Of a stretch of 64,000 nt of DNA, positions 11,213 to 22,797 are shown piece after piece (positions within the stretch are counted from its first letter, which is position 1; each line of letters starts with the position of its first letter). Source of the DNA: Oreohelix idahoensis (taxonomy: Eukaryota > Mollusca > Gastropoda > Stylommatophora > Oreohelicidae); the NCBI GenBank assembly GCA_024509875.1, contig JAMPIV010019844.1:62001-126000 (forward strand), written 5' to 3'. Position numbers and translations under genes: made by a program. Under the pieces are notes generated by a model. That model did not search any database. It was given only the letters and a program-made list of their open reading frames with translations, and was not told the DNA's origin.

Positions 11213-12209
11213 GTATGTCTATTTTTTTTTGCTGGTAATCACTTAGTCATAATTTTGATATAGTAAAAATAGGAAAAAATAAAGAAATCTTTAATACATC
11301 TTGGGCAGTATATGTTTTGTGATTTTTGTTGTTGTCACTGAAAAATGTCAGATACTTAGCAGGTTACCCAGCTGTAAAAATGGGTACTTGATTCTGCTCT
11401 TGAGCTAGGTACGGCAAAGGCAGCAAGGAAGGGGACTAGTCACCTGCACCTCATAAAGCTGAGACAGTATAAGTGAAGTCTCTAACACTTCATTTCTCTA
11501 TGGCAGTATCTGCTATAGGGCTGCTGTTGCGTTGCGTTCTATCATGTTGTTCATATGTATTCTCTCGTAGATTTTTGACCAAGTAAGTCTAAGGCACAAC
11601 GACAACAGTAAAGATAACTGCAAATAAACACTCCACTCTTAGGTAGACGCAAGATTACAACTTTTAATGACATCACTGAGCTCCATCTTTATATTGGATA
11701 TGATAATCACTGATCAATGACATAGCTTTATATATTGGCCTTTCTACTAGGCATAATGGACGTTATACTTTGATAAAAAAATGATCAGTCTAGTCATCAA
11801 AGTCCACAACGCTGTCGATTTAGCACGACATGGCGAAATTTATTGAAATGATACATCTGAATACTTCACTGTCAATCACATCTCTTGGGTATACATGCAC
11901 AATGCCACCTCCAAGAAGAATTGGGAATAAATCATGCGGACACACATAAAATACTGGAGCTTCATCAAGACACGTCCACCTTCTACAAGAATACATTGAG
12001 AAGTCCCTAGCAGACGATTTAAACTTCTGCTCAACTTTTCATATCTTCTGCATGCATACGTTAGCCTACGTCATATCCTATTGTGGTGTAGTTCCGTATA
12101 ATATGAATTTATTAGAGCATAATAAAGCTGTCCACAAGCAAACCCGTTGTGGTGTGCAAAATAACTTGTAACAGTTACAAAAAAAAAACTTGACAGTTTA
12201 ATTTTTTTT
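11213..12209. other. Intron 4 segment, unassigned
   Basis: 11350-11520 resembles a non-coding dispersed repeat (ccagctgtaaaaatgggtac). 11640-12180 has short broken open stretches with no recognisable domain. Nothing firm can be assigned. Confidence 0.35.
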
Positions 12210-12400
12210 TGTCCCCTTGTCACTGCTTGTGGAGCATGGAGCCACTATTACAGCTGGTCCCCTTACAGGAAGCCTGCACCAAAGCATTCATGTGCTTTTG
12301 TAACGGTTGTTTCTATAGCATTTTATTTTACATGATGAGGTTGCCAGCCCTGTGTGCAACCTCGTATTTTTCATCTCTTGTGACACGCCTGAGGGAGCAA
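12210..12400 (+). repeat. Dispersed repeat with shared gcctgcaccaaagc core
   Basis: Core order: ggagccacta, ggtccccttacaggaagcct, gcaccaaagc, tttctatag, ttttattttacatgatgagg, ttgccagccc. Diverged copies occur at 9540-9735 (minus), 23900-24110, 24390-24580 and 59520-59640. No coding capacity; possibly an old SINE or a LINE 3' region. Confidence 0.6.
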
Positions 12401-12426
12401 TAGTCATGTTCTTTGTTTATCAACAG

Positions 12427-12477
12427 GTGTCAACACATTTGTTTCAATCTCTTACTAACCAGAAGAGTATCGTGGAG
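12427..12477 (+). CDS. TUBGCP2: GCP2 exon 5 (probable)
   Basis: A 17-codon, phase 0/0 candidate with acceptor gtttatcaacag and donor gtaaaagt. It encodes VSTHLFQSLTNQKSIVE, expected to fill the weakly conserved stretch between the QELEELR region and the KMLRDKQ region. Support is the splice signals and phase rather than strong similarity. It could be alternatively spliced or a false exon, since skipping it keeps the frame. Confidence 0.55.
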
Positions 12478-12539
12478 GTAAAAGTTCCCAGTTGAGGTTC
12501 CACAACTCTGTAAAGTGACTTGTGAATTTCAGTATTGTA

Positions 12540-13440
12540 GTGTGACAGGGATGCCTCATGCCATCTTTCTTCTTCCTACTCACTGTAGATTAGATTATTG
12601 AAAAACCACCACCAGAAATAGAATTCAATAGACTTTATCAAAACAGCTCAGAAGTCTAGATTTTGCAGATGACCTTGATGCTCTATCTCATTTCTGAAAC
12701 TAGGTACAAGACAAAGTGAGAATACTGGATAAGAAGTCACAGCAACTGGGAATGGAGATCAGTAAAGAACAGACAAAAGCTTAAAGATTATGAGAATTAA
12801 TGTGGCAATGATGTGACAGCCAGGTGGCGTTAGGAGAAACAACCCTACAAGATGTGGATTCATATGAAGACTACAATAGTTCAGTTAGGGAATTCTTTAA
12901 AATTGTCTCCCTTGCCTCATACTCGTCGAGCCAAGCTTTTATGTGACTGTACTGTGCATGTATGGCTTTCATGTGTAGTATTGATCGCAGTTGAGAAAGT
13001 GGAAGTTAGAAAAATGAGAAAGTGGCAGCGACAAAATGCTGCTGCAGTGGGAAAAAAGTGACTGAAGCACTGGGAACAACAACCCAAAAAAAGTTAGAGA
13101 TGTACATAAATGATTGCTTGCACAAAAAAGGATTAAAATGGTGGGGACAGGATCACCAGTGTTGAAATGATGAACAAGTAGCAATGAAACAAGGGGTAAG
13201 GTAAAGATGTTGCTGTTGAATAGGACACACAGTGAAGAAAGCTGCAGTTAGCTTTAGAAGGCAGTCCTTGTTCTGGAATCCCCAAGGTAAAAGAAATAGG
13301 AGACCAAAAAACACATGGAGAAGGAAATTGAAGATAAGCTTAAATTTAATAGGGAAGACATGAAAAGAACTTGAAGGGATGGTACAGAGCAGAAGAGCTT
13401 GCATGAACATATCAGAGGCTTATGCTCCAGAGGGAACTAA
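12540..13440 (+). mobile_element. Degenerate family A LINE 3' fragment
   Basis: Translated fragments recall RQGC...FFFLL (RT), then a Cys/Trp-poor tail, and at 13259-13330 the FWNPQGK...RRPKNTWRRK signature of the family A C-terminus. Many stops and frameshifts show it is much older than the copies at 938 and 5932. Confidence 0.7.
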
Positions 13441-13767
13441 GGGGTAATGGTGATAATGATTACTCTTTCTGCTTGTGGGTGTGAATTTTATTAACACAGT
13501 CGACTATCATACATGCCACACCTCAGAGATGAAAAACTTGTTAAAAAAATCCAAAAACCCTGTACAAAGACCTGCAAAACCTGTACAAAGACTGAAAAAC
13601 ATAACAAAAGAGTTAATTCATGTAAAAATATATTCAATTAGATGGTTCTGCACCATCATAGTTACATGCACCCTTTGCCTTTTTAAGCATGTCTTCACTT
13701 GCTTTAAAAACCTAAACAACAAGAGTTAGAATTTATTTTGCATTGTAGAAATGCTGTGACTGTATCA

Positions 13768-16410
13768 TCATTTAGTCTTTCTGCAGTCCGTGTGTATCTT
13801 TTTCATCATAGAGAAAGACCTCTCACAGTCAGCATTGCTGTGAGGCAATGTCAATAAGCGTTTCACTATGACTGCCAGACCGGGAAATCTTGTACGACCA
13901 GTGCTAGTTTTCAGGCTGATTACGTCAAGCCAGTAGCTAGAAAAGCTTCTTTTTTGTCCTTGAAATACATTCATCAGGCAGCAAACAGTAATCTTCAAAT
14001 TCATCCTTTAACACCTCTTGGTCTAAATGTGGTGCAAAAGTGTTGGCAGCTTACAGATTGCTGTATATTGAATCGTGTCTTTAAAGGCTGGATCAAGAAT
14101 TTTGATATCCTTAAGGACATCATTCTCAAATGGAAATTTATCCAACATCTTTTTTACAACAGCAACATAAAAGTTCCTCACATCTCTGAAAAATGAATTT
14201 CTCACTTGAGAACTTATATCTAACTCTTCCAGTAATGTCCTGTTGGATAGACCAACAGCAAGTGTATGGTCATCATGCTGTAGATCACGTTCAGCATACT
14301 TTAACAATCTTAGATCTTTCACCTCTTTTACATATTTCATCTCTACAAATTTGACAATAAATTTTCGTAGCAGACTGTCCATTTCATCCATCATACCACC
14401 TATTTGTGACTCATCTGTCTGAAACAATTTATTCAGTCAACAGAGGTAGCACAAATTGGAGAAAACATAGAGTCATCTGGGTCAGTGGTGATTTCAGTAA
14501 CTGATGAATGTTTTTGACACGGCATGGTTTTTCCATATAGTCGTGGCTCTCAAAGTATGAAGATAGAGCAGAATATTGATTTAAAATTCTGTCCACTACT
14601 TTCTGCAAAGAAAGCCAGCGAGTCTGGCAGTGCTTTAGAATGTCTAGTGCATCCACTCCTGTAAAGAGTTGAAACTCTCTGTATGATTTTTTCCGTTTTG
14701 AGCTGTGCTCAAAATGATAGTAGATATCTATCAAAAGGTCATCAACAGGAACAGTCAGCAGCTTTATACCCTTCTTGGCACAAAGATTTGCAAGGTGGCA
14801 AATACACCCTATACTAAACACATCAGGGTTCTTGCTCTTGATTCGCGTTAGTACAGAGTTTGATTTGCCAATCATTACACTGCAGTTGTCACTTGCAAAA
14901 CCTGTACAGTTAATCCATGGGATTTGTAAGTCGCTGAACACAGCATCAATATCCCTGAAAATAGCTTCACTGGTTCCACCAGTACCAACTGGCATGCCCA
15001 GCAACCTGGTTCTAGGTCCTATGCCATCTTCAAATACCCTCACCATTATAGCTAAATGCTTGTCAGTTTTTCTATCATTTGACTCATCGATCATCAAGGA
15101 GAATGGTGTCTCCCTGCATAATTTGATGACTGGCTTCGTTGCAGATGGAGCCAAGCAGTTTTTAATAATGGCTGTTGTTTTGGTTCGCTTGCATCTGAAA
15201 CGTTTGGCAATATCACTGTCCGGAAACATCTCAGCTGATAAGTCTGAAAAATGGTCAGCTATAGAAGCAGCTATGTTGTGTTGAGCAATAAAATTTGCAA
15301 ATAAAACTTTGGCCCTCGTTATTTTATCATCTTGTTGAGGCTAAGTAAAGAAGGCCTTGATAGAACTCTTCAGCTGATAGTTCCTTTCAGGCAGTTTTGT
15401 TTTGAAATGCTCCTTCACATCGTGTAAGCCAGACGCCACCACTTTAATATCTCTATTGCATATTCTACAGTATGCATGTGAAGTAGAGGTGGGCAAATCG
15501 ACACACTCCGCTGTTTCGAGACAGTCGGCTCAGTGATTTAAACTGTGTCGACACACTGTTTCGACACAACGGCACTATTGCCCGTATCGGGGAGAAAGAA
15601 GTCTCTAATAGACAGTATACATTACTATACATAAACTGTGTGAGACAATCTCCTCTGTTTTTTCTTGCGCGCTACTGGCGTGTGTGAAAATCTATGGCAT
15701 TTCGTGTGACCACAATTCAATATTTTTACACAAGTCTTCATTATGATGAAATAAAATGGAGATATGATGATAGCTGCAGTATATGTGAAAATAATAAAAA
15801 ACAACAATAATAATAACAGTAATAATAACACATGATATCAAACTAGAGTAAGCTAGTTTTGGTAGACAATGATTCAAATCCACACCGAGTACACAGATAT
15901 CAGCAGAGCTAATAAAGTGTCCATTACATTTATACGAACACACGGACACTTTCAACTTTAACATAGTGCCTAAAACATTGACAAATGCAGCACTGACACA
16001 ATTTCCAGTGTCTATAACTTCTCAGCAAAAATAATATCACTTGTAAAATCAAGTCATCATAACACATCCCTGAAAAATATGACATGTTTGATATTCCATA
16101 CTAATGTTCCGAACGGTTGACTCAAATTTTACAAAGGCCCATGGAAGGTGAGACAGTATGTCTCTGCAAAACAGCGAGGCATACAGGAACTGAAACTGTT
16201 TCGAAACAACAAGCAGGCTGTGTGTTGAATCTTTCGGACTCAATGCTGTTTTGAAGCATTGTTTCGACACACACACACACAGTAGCCATCTCTAATGTGA
16301 AGAGCCTAATTTGGATGTCTCAATAATCCCAATGTAGTTATTCAGTCAGCTTGAAACTTCCCATGACGTTGATCTTCTAACCTCCTTTTTTTAAAGTTAG
16401 GCTCAGCCAT
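13768..16410 (-). pseudogene. hAT transposase pseudogene with BED-type zinc finger
   Basis: Reading on the minus strand: a start region MAEPNFKKRRLEDQRH at 16410, a BED-like finger CRICNRDI...GLHDVKEHFKT around 15470-15400, and a catalytic core in ORF 15229-14429 with LMIDESNDRK (first Asp), FASDNCSVMIG (second Asp) and ICHLANLCAK. A middle segment runs 14427-14023. The C-terminal dimerisation block LPHSNADCERSFSMMKKIHT (catalytic Glu region) ends at 13768. Breaks: insertion at 15484-16294, an in-frame TAG near 15341, a frameshift near 14428 and another near 14010. It is not expected to encode an active enzyme. Confidence 0.88.
15484..16294. mobile_element. hAT-type MITE with 8-bp target duplication
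   Basis: Perfect 8-bp direct repeat atgtgaag at 15476-15483 and 16295-16302. Ends are imperfect inverted repeats starting tagaggtggg and (complement) tagagatggc. Interior has no transposase ORF but repeats of the motif gtttcgacac. Removing it and one target copy restores the reading frame across the transposase zinc finger. Confidence 0.85.
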
Positions 16411-17685
16411 TCTGTTGGATGGATGCAATATTTCCTGCTAGACAGAAAAAAAAGAAAATAATTAATGTGAAAAAGTAAATACAAATAATCAGTTTGAAAA
16501 TTATAATTTGTAATTTTAAAATTATATAATAAAATAGAATCTAGGGAAAAAATTAGTACAATGTATGGTTGAAATGAAGAACAGTTTGCTGTGTGTTCTA
16601 TAGTGCCTTATAAAAGTATAGGTCTAAAGAGACCAGTAATAAGCGTTATGGGTTAGGTTTAGGAATCTTAAATCTAATATATATATATATTTTTTAAAGC
16701 TAGCAATGAAAATATAAACTGGCACTGGCGTAATATTATATATTCTCTATCGAACTTCAAAAATTGGAATAGCCGTTATAGCCCAACTGGTAGCTTTAAA
16801 TAGACCTACCCATACGACTTTTAGTGTCAATCAAACATTGATTGTAATTAATTATTTTAAAAAATATAAATCATTGGATGACCGTAATGATGATCACCCA
16901 AGGCAAAATCGCATTGTTTTTTTAAAGAAACGAAATTAAAACTAAGAAGAGAAGTAACTCCAAATAAACTTTTCTCTGATCGGGTTAAGATGCAAATTTG
17001 CCATGCTTTTGTGTTTTTATTTCAGTTTCATAATTTGGTAATATCGGAATGTTTTGTCGACCGTCATTTTGATATTACCCATAATTTGTATTATATTATT
17101 ATTCAAATTTACATTTCTAACACACTTTCTACAAGTTATAGTGAAATCAAGTAATAATGTAGTGGTATCTGCCTTTTTATTTTTTAAGCAACGTAAATAA
17201 TAAATTATGCTAAACCTTAGGGGAAAAGAAAGCATAGGCCTAAGTTATCTGACAGTTAAATCTAACTTCACATCTAAACAATGTTATTGTAATATTTAAA
17301 AAAAAAAAATTAATTACTTACCAATACTAAACAATAGGCTCGACTCCAAAAAGAACTCAGTGCTGCGTAATCGTTCAAATAATCAGTAACCTGCCGCTAG
17401 CATTAGCGAACAATGGTGAATTAACAACACGCCACGCAGACTACTGCAAATCCTGCGGCAATTGAAAAATAGGCAGCTTGATTTTCATTGGTTGATTTTT
17501 TTATTCACTTGGCCTAACATCTCGAAGAATCTCACGACGCAAATTACGGCTATGGTAATGGCGCAAGACGATCGATTTACATATATATTTAATAATTAGG
17601 CGAAAAAACCCGTACAGACGTTATGTATGGGCCGTACACATCTGAAAACGCAAACACCGTGTACAGATTATGGGTAAACCATAGC
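16411..17685. other. AT-rich 5' flank of the hAT element
   Basis: Non-coding, very AT-rich with homopolymer runs. It lies between the transposase start region and the right inverted repeat, so it probably contains the element promoter. No individual signal can be fixed. Confidence 0.4.
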
Positions 17686-17932
17686 GTGTGGCATGTATGG
17701 ATTATAATAAATTGCCTACATTCCCTGTCTTTTGCAGTGATGAACAGTGATATACTATTATTCAATCCACCTCTTGAATTTTCCTTGCCACTTATATTCT
17801 CATACCAGACTGTTTTCAGCCTTTCCTTCAGTGATTGCTCAGTACTTTAAAGCTAGCTGTCATTTTCATGATAACACTGTCTAGCTCATCTAACGTTTTC
17901 ATTCATCTGTTTAAATGTTCAGTAGCACATTC

Positions 17933-18419
17933 TTACTTACTTACTTAGTCGTTCCCCTTCTACCGTGAGGTGTAGAGGTTTGGAAGAGAGAGCGCCAGAC
18001 TATCCTATCGGCTGTCTTCCTCCTGGCCTGGTTCCATTCTAGTCCTCGGTCCTTCAAAGATTGTCTAATGTTGTCCTCCCAGCGGACTCTGGGTCGTCCT
18101 GGGGGTCTGGATCTCTGGCTCTTTGTTTCCCATGCTTGTTGTGGTAGCCGATCTTCTCCCATTCTGCAGACATGGCCAAAACATCTTAGTTGGGACTGTT
18201 CTACTTGGGTCTGCAGGGGGTGGGATTTTAGGCCTTGACGTATCATCTGGTTGCAGACCATATCTCTTTTTGTTACTTCAACCACCTTCCTCAGATACCT
18301 CATTTCTGAGGTTTGGATCTGGCTTTTGTGGGTTGTAGTCATTGCCCATTACTTGCATCCATATGTAAAGACTGGGTCATAGGTGGACCGGTATACAGCC
18401 ATCTTCGTTTTCTTACCAA
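17933..18419 (-). mobile_element. LINE family B copy, 5'-truncated
   Basis: 487-bp 3' fragment with the C-terminal tail of the ORF (MTTTHKSQIQTSEMRYLRKV, FGHVCRMGEDRLPQQAW). It terminates in (TAAG)n read on the minus strand. A perfect 13-bp target duplication cagtagcacattc is at 17920-17932 and 18420-18432. It is a classic 5'-truncated target-primed insertion in intron 5. Confidence 0.9.
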
Positions 18420-18497
18420 CAGTAGCACATTCAAGAGGATTAATTGATTAAAGAAAATTCTTTGCTTTATTATGTATTGTGTAAGGTCCCTTTCATA

Positions 18498-18643
18498 AGA
18501 TCTCATTGACCAGTCAGTTTTTAACACTACATCTGCAGATCTGACAAGTCAGTTTTAATACTGCATCTGCAGATTTGACCTGTCAATTTTAACACTGCAT
18601 CTGTAGATCTAACCAGTCAATTTTAACACTGCATCTCCAGATC
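18498..18643 (+). repeat. 34-bp tandem repeat abutting the exon 6 acceptor
   Basis: About four copies of a unit with order agatctgac, cagtca, gttttaacactgcatctgc. The final copy ends gcatctccag and provides the acceptor of exon 6, and the exon opens with atc as each repeat junction does. Confidence 0.85.
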
Positions 18644-18737
18644 AAAGATATCCTTTTGAAGCAAGCAAAGATTGTTGATAAACCTTCATCAGACTTCTTG
18701 AAAAAGGTGTTGAGAGAGAAACAGCTTACAAAAAATG
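18641..18737 (+). CDS. TUBGCP2: GCP2 exon 6
   Basis: Acceptor gcatctccag, donor gtgagaaa, ending in phase 1. It encodes IKDILLKQAKIVDKPSSDFL followed by KKVLREKQLTKN, matching the LELKRKMLRDKQNKKN segment. The acceptor is the last copy of a roughly 34-bp tandem repeat, so several near-identical AG sites lie just upstream. Confidence 0.85.
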
Positions 18738-18957
18738 GTGAGAAATTGACATAGATATTAACATGAAACCAATAAAGTCTTGAAATGTTGTAGCATATGT
18801 ATTTAGTTAGTAAACGACAGGCCATTTTCTTTGTTTTTTTTTTCAAATTGCTTAACAGTTAAAATACTTCAGTTAAGCTATTTGAGCAATTAGTAGGTAG
18901 GAAGGTGTAGCAAGTAACAGTTTATTAATTTCTCTGTGTGCTTTTCTATATTCACAG

Positions 18958-19046
18958 TTAATATTCCTCAACAGCCAGATTGGTTGTTCCAGCGACCTTA
19001 CCTTACCTTAGACTTCATTGCACCTATTGACTCTTCCACAAATGTG
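18958..19046 (+). CDS. TUBGCP2: GCP2 exon 7
   Basis: Acceptor tatattcacag, donor gtaagtta (consensus). The phase 1 base from exon 6 completes Val, then NIPQQPDWLFQRPYLTLDFI, matching the LPIFPAWVYERPALIGDFL block. The exon ends in phase 0. Intron 6 is only 220 bp. Confidence 0.9.
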
Positions 19047-19221
19047 GTAAGTTATATCTTAACATGGCTCATGTATGACTCAACCACACTATAAATCAGT
19101 TGTTCAACCTGGAGTTCAAAAATCTTTGGGAGAACCGAAGTTTATACTGTGGAAACTAACTACAGCAACACAACAAATAATATAAAATAAGATAAAAGAG
19201 AAGTAAGGCCTGATATAGTAG

Positions 19222-19535
19222 CAGCATCGCTGGATTTAGGCATAAGCTAAACAAGCTACAGTTTAGGGCCTCACAGTCTGAAGGGGCCTCTCTAACAGGT
19301 GTAGTTATTGGGGGGAGGGGGGCAGCTTAGCGCACACAAAGTTATAGAAATAGTGATAGTAGGAGTAAGTCTATAATGTTAATTTCCACTTATAATGACA
19401 GTACTGCCGTACATCATACATGATATGCCAAATTAATTTTTTAACGTAAGGATGCCTGTTCAGTTGTTACACTGCTTTATTCTGTTACCACAGCTTCCCA
19501 TAGCTTAGGGCCTCACTATGTCTAAATCCGGCCCT
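19222..19535. mobile_element. Probable hAT-type MITE
   Basis: Inverted ends cag...ctggatttag and ctaaatccggccctg match the frequent hAT end style CAGGGCCGGATTTAG. The interior repeats tagggcctca in both orientations. Flanks tatagtag and agtagtag agree at six of eight positions. No ORF. Confidence 0.6.
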
Positions 19536-20129
19536 GAGTAGTAGTCTTCAGCGATGAACAAATGCCCCTAGCAAAATAGGTGGTATATATCTGATAAAAT
19601 GGATATGCAAAGAAATGGATTGTTTAGGGTCGAATTATATCAAAATTGGTGAGGTGTCCGATGGAGTTTTAAGAAACTATCACTGAAATTACTTTGCAAC
19701 AGCAACTTTATTGTTCTGTTTGATGCATTCATGACTACTCTCCTATGACTCTCTCCAAACACACAGGATACGTAGAAGTTGCTGGGACCATCTAAAATAC
19801 TTCTACTTATCTGAATTTGGCCTATCCGAATTTTGCACAAAAATGGACATTTTGCGGTCAGAATAAGAAAGAAAGCGTAAAGTTATTTCTTGCAACTTTT
19901 TCATTGTTAACAAAAACGTTGTATGTGTTTCACTTTTAAAAAGCAAATTTAAAAAAGCACATTATATTTTTTAGTAGCATGATTGAAAGTACAAAACATT
20001 AAAAACTCTGACGTCATAGTTGCCATTCTTTGCCTTGCTCTCTTCCGATTTCTTTCATCTCATTTTGTCCAAGTCAAGCGCGAATAAAAGTAATGCCTAG
20101 GGAGTTTGGATTTTCATCTAGATGTATAC
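19536..20129. other. Intron 7 sequence
   Basis: No gene recognised. 19800-19850 contains ctgaatttggcctatccgaa, reminiscent of the ends of pogo/Tigger-type elements, but no paired end was found. Confidence 0.35.
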
Positions 20130-20637
20130 TTTTCCTGTACAGCACTAGTTTGGAGCTCTGTGGTTTCTTCTAGAGGGAAAACACTTTGTATGTTGTTTTC
20201 CCTTCATTTATTTTCATGAGCCAAGTTTTGGCTCACTCTTCCAGTGATCTTAGTGCTGCATCCGAATGTTGGCAATAGTGATATATTCAGAGATCCACGA
20301 GGCTAAGTCATCTGCAAATGAGGCATTGTGTGTTATTCTTGGAATATTTTCTGTTATGTCATTTATGTATGCAAGGAACAGTGTGACAGGACTCCCCCCT
20401 GGGGGACCCCCTGCTCTATTATAAACTTTTTACTAGTCCTTGTAGCTGTACTCTGGCGCTTCTATTTTCAAGGTAGTGACCAATCCATTTGTACATCTGC
20501 CCACACACACCACTTCTGTGCAGCTTGACTTTCAATCCCTCTTTACATACTTTATCAAAAGCTTTTTCCAAATCTATCCAAACCACTAGCGTGTGTTTTT
20601 TCTCATGGAAGGCATCTTCGATTTCCTGAGCTATGTA
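20130..20637 (-). mobile_element. LINE RT fragment, downstream half of a split copy
   Basis: Minus-strand translation gives WIDLEKAFDKVCKEGLKVKL, QMYKWIGHYLENRSARVQLQ, a GGVLS-like segment, LAYINDITENI and ASFADDLASWISEY, i.e. RT boxes including the FADD catalytic motif of a Jockey-like LINE. Frame breaks are present. It is separated from its N-terminal half by the Tigger insertion at 20638. Confidence 0.75.
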
Positions 20638-22045
20638 CAGTAGGACTGCATTTTACGTGAACTCAAATCATGCGGTTTCAATTTTACGCGATTGGCGATC
20701 AAGGACAAAAAAAAAGGGTAGAAAAATACACATTTTAAATTGAGCGTCATATCTGTTCCATTTCCAAAGCGCCGTTAAAGTCTCTCACCATCTCGTACCA
20801 TCACGGTATTTCTCGCTCTTAGTAGCGTCACTGTGAGTCATTCCATTGTTTACGCCAGTATCTCGAATCCCGCTGCATTCCCTGTCCGGAGTTCTCGCTT
20901 GTAACAAGTGTTTTTCTGAAAGCATTTTCCTTTGTTTTATTATTAACTCTATTTTCTGAGTAATAATGGCCCCAAAGCACAAGAGTAGTAATGCTGGTAG
21001 CTCTAAAAAGTCGTAAAGTGCCTACTATAGAGGAAAAGATCAAAATTTTAGATTTAGTGAGAAAGGAAAAAAAGTCTACATCGGAAGTTGCCAGGATGCT
21101 AGGCAAGAACGAATCTTTGATACGTTCGATATTGGATAGAGAAAATCAAATTCGTGCTAGTTTTGCCGTAGCACCTCAAACTGCTAATGTTTTGGCGTTT
21201 GTGCGTGATAAAGCATTAGTGAAAATGGAACATGGAAAATGGAATGGTTGAAGTAACAAGAAGAGACATGGTACGCAACCAGACGATACGTCAAGGCCTT
21301 AAATCCTACCCCCTGCAGACCCAAGTAGAACAGACCCAATTAAGATGGTTTGGCCATGTCTGCAGAATGGGAGAAGATCGGATACCACGACAAGCATGGG
21401 AAACAAAGAGCCAAGGATCCAGACCCTGAGGACGACCCAGAGTCCGCTGGGAGGACAACATTAGACAATCTTTGAAGGATCGAGGACTAGAATGGAACCA
21501 GGCCAGGAGGAAGACAGCCGATAGGATAGTCTGGCGCTCTCTCTTCCAAACCTCTACACCTCATGGTAGAAGGGGAATGACTAAGTAAGTAAGTAAGAAA
21601 ATGGAACAGGCATTGAATTTGTGGATAGAAGACATGATGAGAAAACATGCCCAATCGACGGCAACATGCTGCGAGAGAGGGCCAAGATGCTAAATGAACA
21701 ATTTAGCAAAGATGATCCTGATGCAAAGCCATTCAATGCAAGTAAAGGTTGGTTGTACAGGTTTAGGAATAGGTTTGGACTGAAAAATATAAAAATTACA
21801 GGCGAGCAGCATCTGCCGACGAAGAAGCTGCTGCCACTTTTCCACAAGAATTATTATTACAGTATTTTACTTTAATAATTGTTACTATAGTGATCATTTA
21901 CCTTATTTATAGGAAAAAATGTGTGATAGGTATTAACATATAGGAAAGACACGTATACTGTATATGGGGTGTGCTATTATACACGATTTTCAGTTTACGC
22001 GAGGGGTCTTGGAACATATTGGTCGTGTAAAAGGGGGGAATACTG
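20638..22045 (+). mobile_element. Tigger (pogo-type) DNA transposon, internally deleted and interrupted
   Basis: Ends cagtaggactgcattttacg and (complement) cagtattccccccttttaca, flanked by TA on both sides. A transposase remnant starts at 20966 (MAPKHKSSNAGSS). It continues KVPTIEEKIKILDLVRKEKK and SEVARMLGKNESLIRSIL, the CENP-B/Tigger helix-turn-helix. Then after the inserted LINE come ALNLWIEDMMRKH and NASKGWLYRFRNRFGLKNIK. The DDE catalytic region is missing, so the copy is deleted as well as interrupted (21233-21597). Confidence 0.85.
21233..21597 (+). mobile_element. LINE family B 3' fragment inside the Tigger
   Basis: A 365-bp 5'-truncated copy encoding VTRRDMVRNQTIRQGLKSYP and FGHVCRMGEDRIPRQAWETK, with a (TAAG)n tail. 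A perfect 11-bp target duplication aaaatggaaca is at 21222-21232 and 21598-21608. It splits the Tigger ORF between KMEQ and ALNLW. Confidence 0.92.
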
Positions 22046-22047
22046 TA

Positions 22048-22450
22048 TGTGGTCTGTTCTTCAATGGATCTGTGTTGTTTGGATCCTGCTTGTTGAGGGG
22101 TTAATATGTGTTTTGTTCCAGGTGCCACATCAGTCTGGTAATAATCATGCGCTCCATCAGTTTACGAACACAGCTTAGTAGGCTGATTGATCTATAACTA
22201 TTTGGTTCTTTTAGGTCTTTGTCTTTCTTTGGTATATGTATCTGTATAGCTTCCTTCCATGCCTGGAGGACAATTCCTCTTTGTCAGCTGCAGTTTAGTA
22301 CTGCCAGAAGCTGCCCAGACCTATTAACATTTCATTGGTTACCATATCTTTTCCCGGTGACTTCTTTTTCTTTAGTGACCTTATTGCCTCTTCTATTTCT
22401 ACCATTGTCAAATTTGTCATCATATGCTCTTCTGGTGCAGTCTTTGTGTT
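22048..22450 (-). mobile_element. LINE RT fragment, upstream half of the split copy
   Basis: Minus-strand peptide NLTMVEIEEAIRSLKKKKSP then GKDMVTNEMLIGLG is the N-terminal RT region (K-SPGKD). Further towards 22048 are broken remnants of the next RT boxes. It joins the fragment at 20130-20637 once the Tigger is removed. Confidence 0.75.
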
Positions 22451-22626
22451 GTAACGATTCATCTGCTGAACACATATGTAAATAATTTTAATAGATTTCG
22501 GCCAGCCTAAAATGTTATACATTTTCACTTTTATTATAATAAATGTTATTGCTGTACACATAAGTAATAATTGTCATATATTTTAGCCAACCTAAAATTG
22601 TACACATTGTTTTCATTGATATTTAG

Positions 22627-22704
22627 AATATTGTTGCATTGGGCACACTTCCGACACATACTCAGGAACAAGCTGTATTGGATGACCTGTTGTTGTGTAT
22701 GAGG
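22627..22704 (+). CDS. TUBGCP2: GCP2 exon 8
   Basis: Acceptor ttgatatttag, donor gtaggtta, 26 codons, phase 0/0. It encodes NIVALGTLPTHTQEQAVLDD followed by LLLCMR, matching the PIGTLPLASQESAVVEDLL block. The exon sits about 180 bp downstream of the nested LINE/Tigger insertion. Confidence 0.9.
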
Positions 22705-22797
22705 GTAGGTTATGTCTGAAAGTGAATTGATCCTCATTTGTAATGTAAAAATTCCTTAACCTCCGAAGAGAGTATTGACTGTCAAATTCTTTTTATG

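Larger units (their letters stand above)
13508..17699 (-). mobile_element. hAT-superfamily DNA transposon, degenerate
   Basis: A broken hAT transposase lies between inverted repeats catacatgccacac (13508-13521) and gtgtggcatgtatg (17686-17699). Subterminal regions on both sides carry ctgtac/gtacag motifs. An 811-bp secondary element sits inside at 15484-16294. I could not find a clear 8-bp target duplication for the outer element, so the exact ends are less certain than the transposase identity. Confidence 0.72.
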
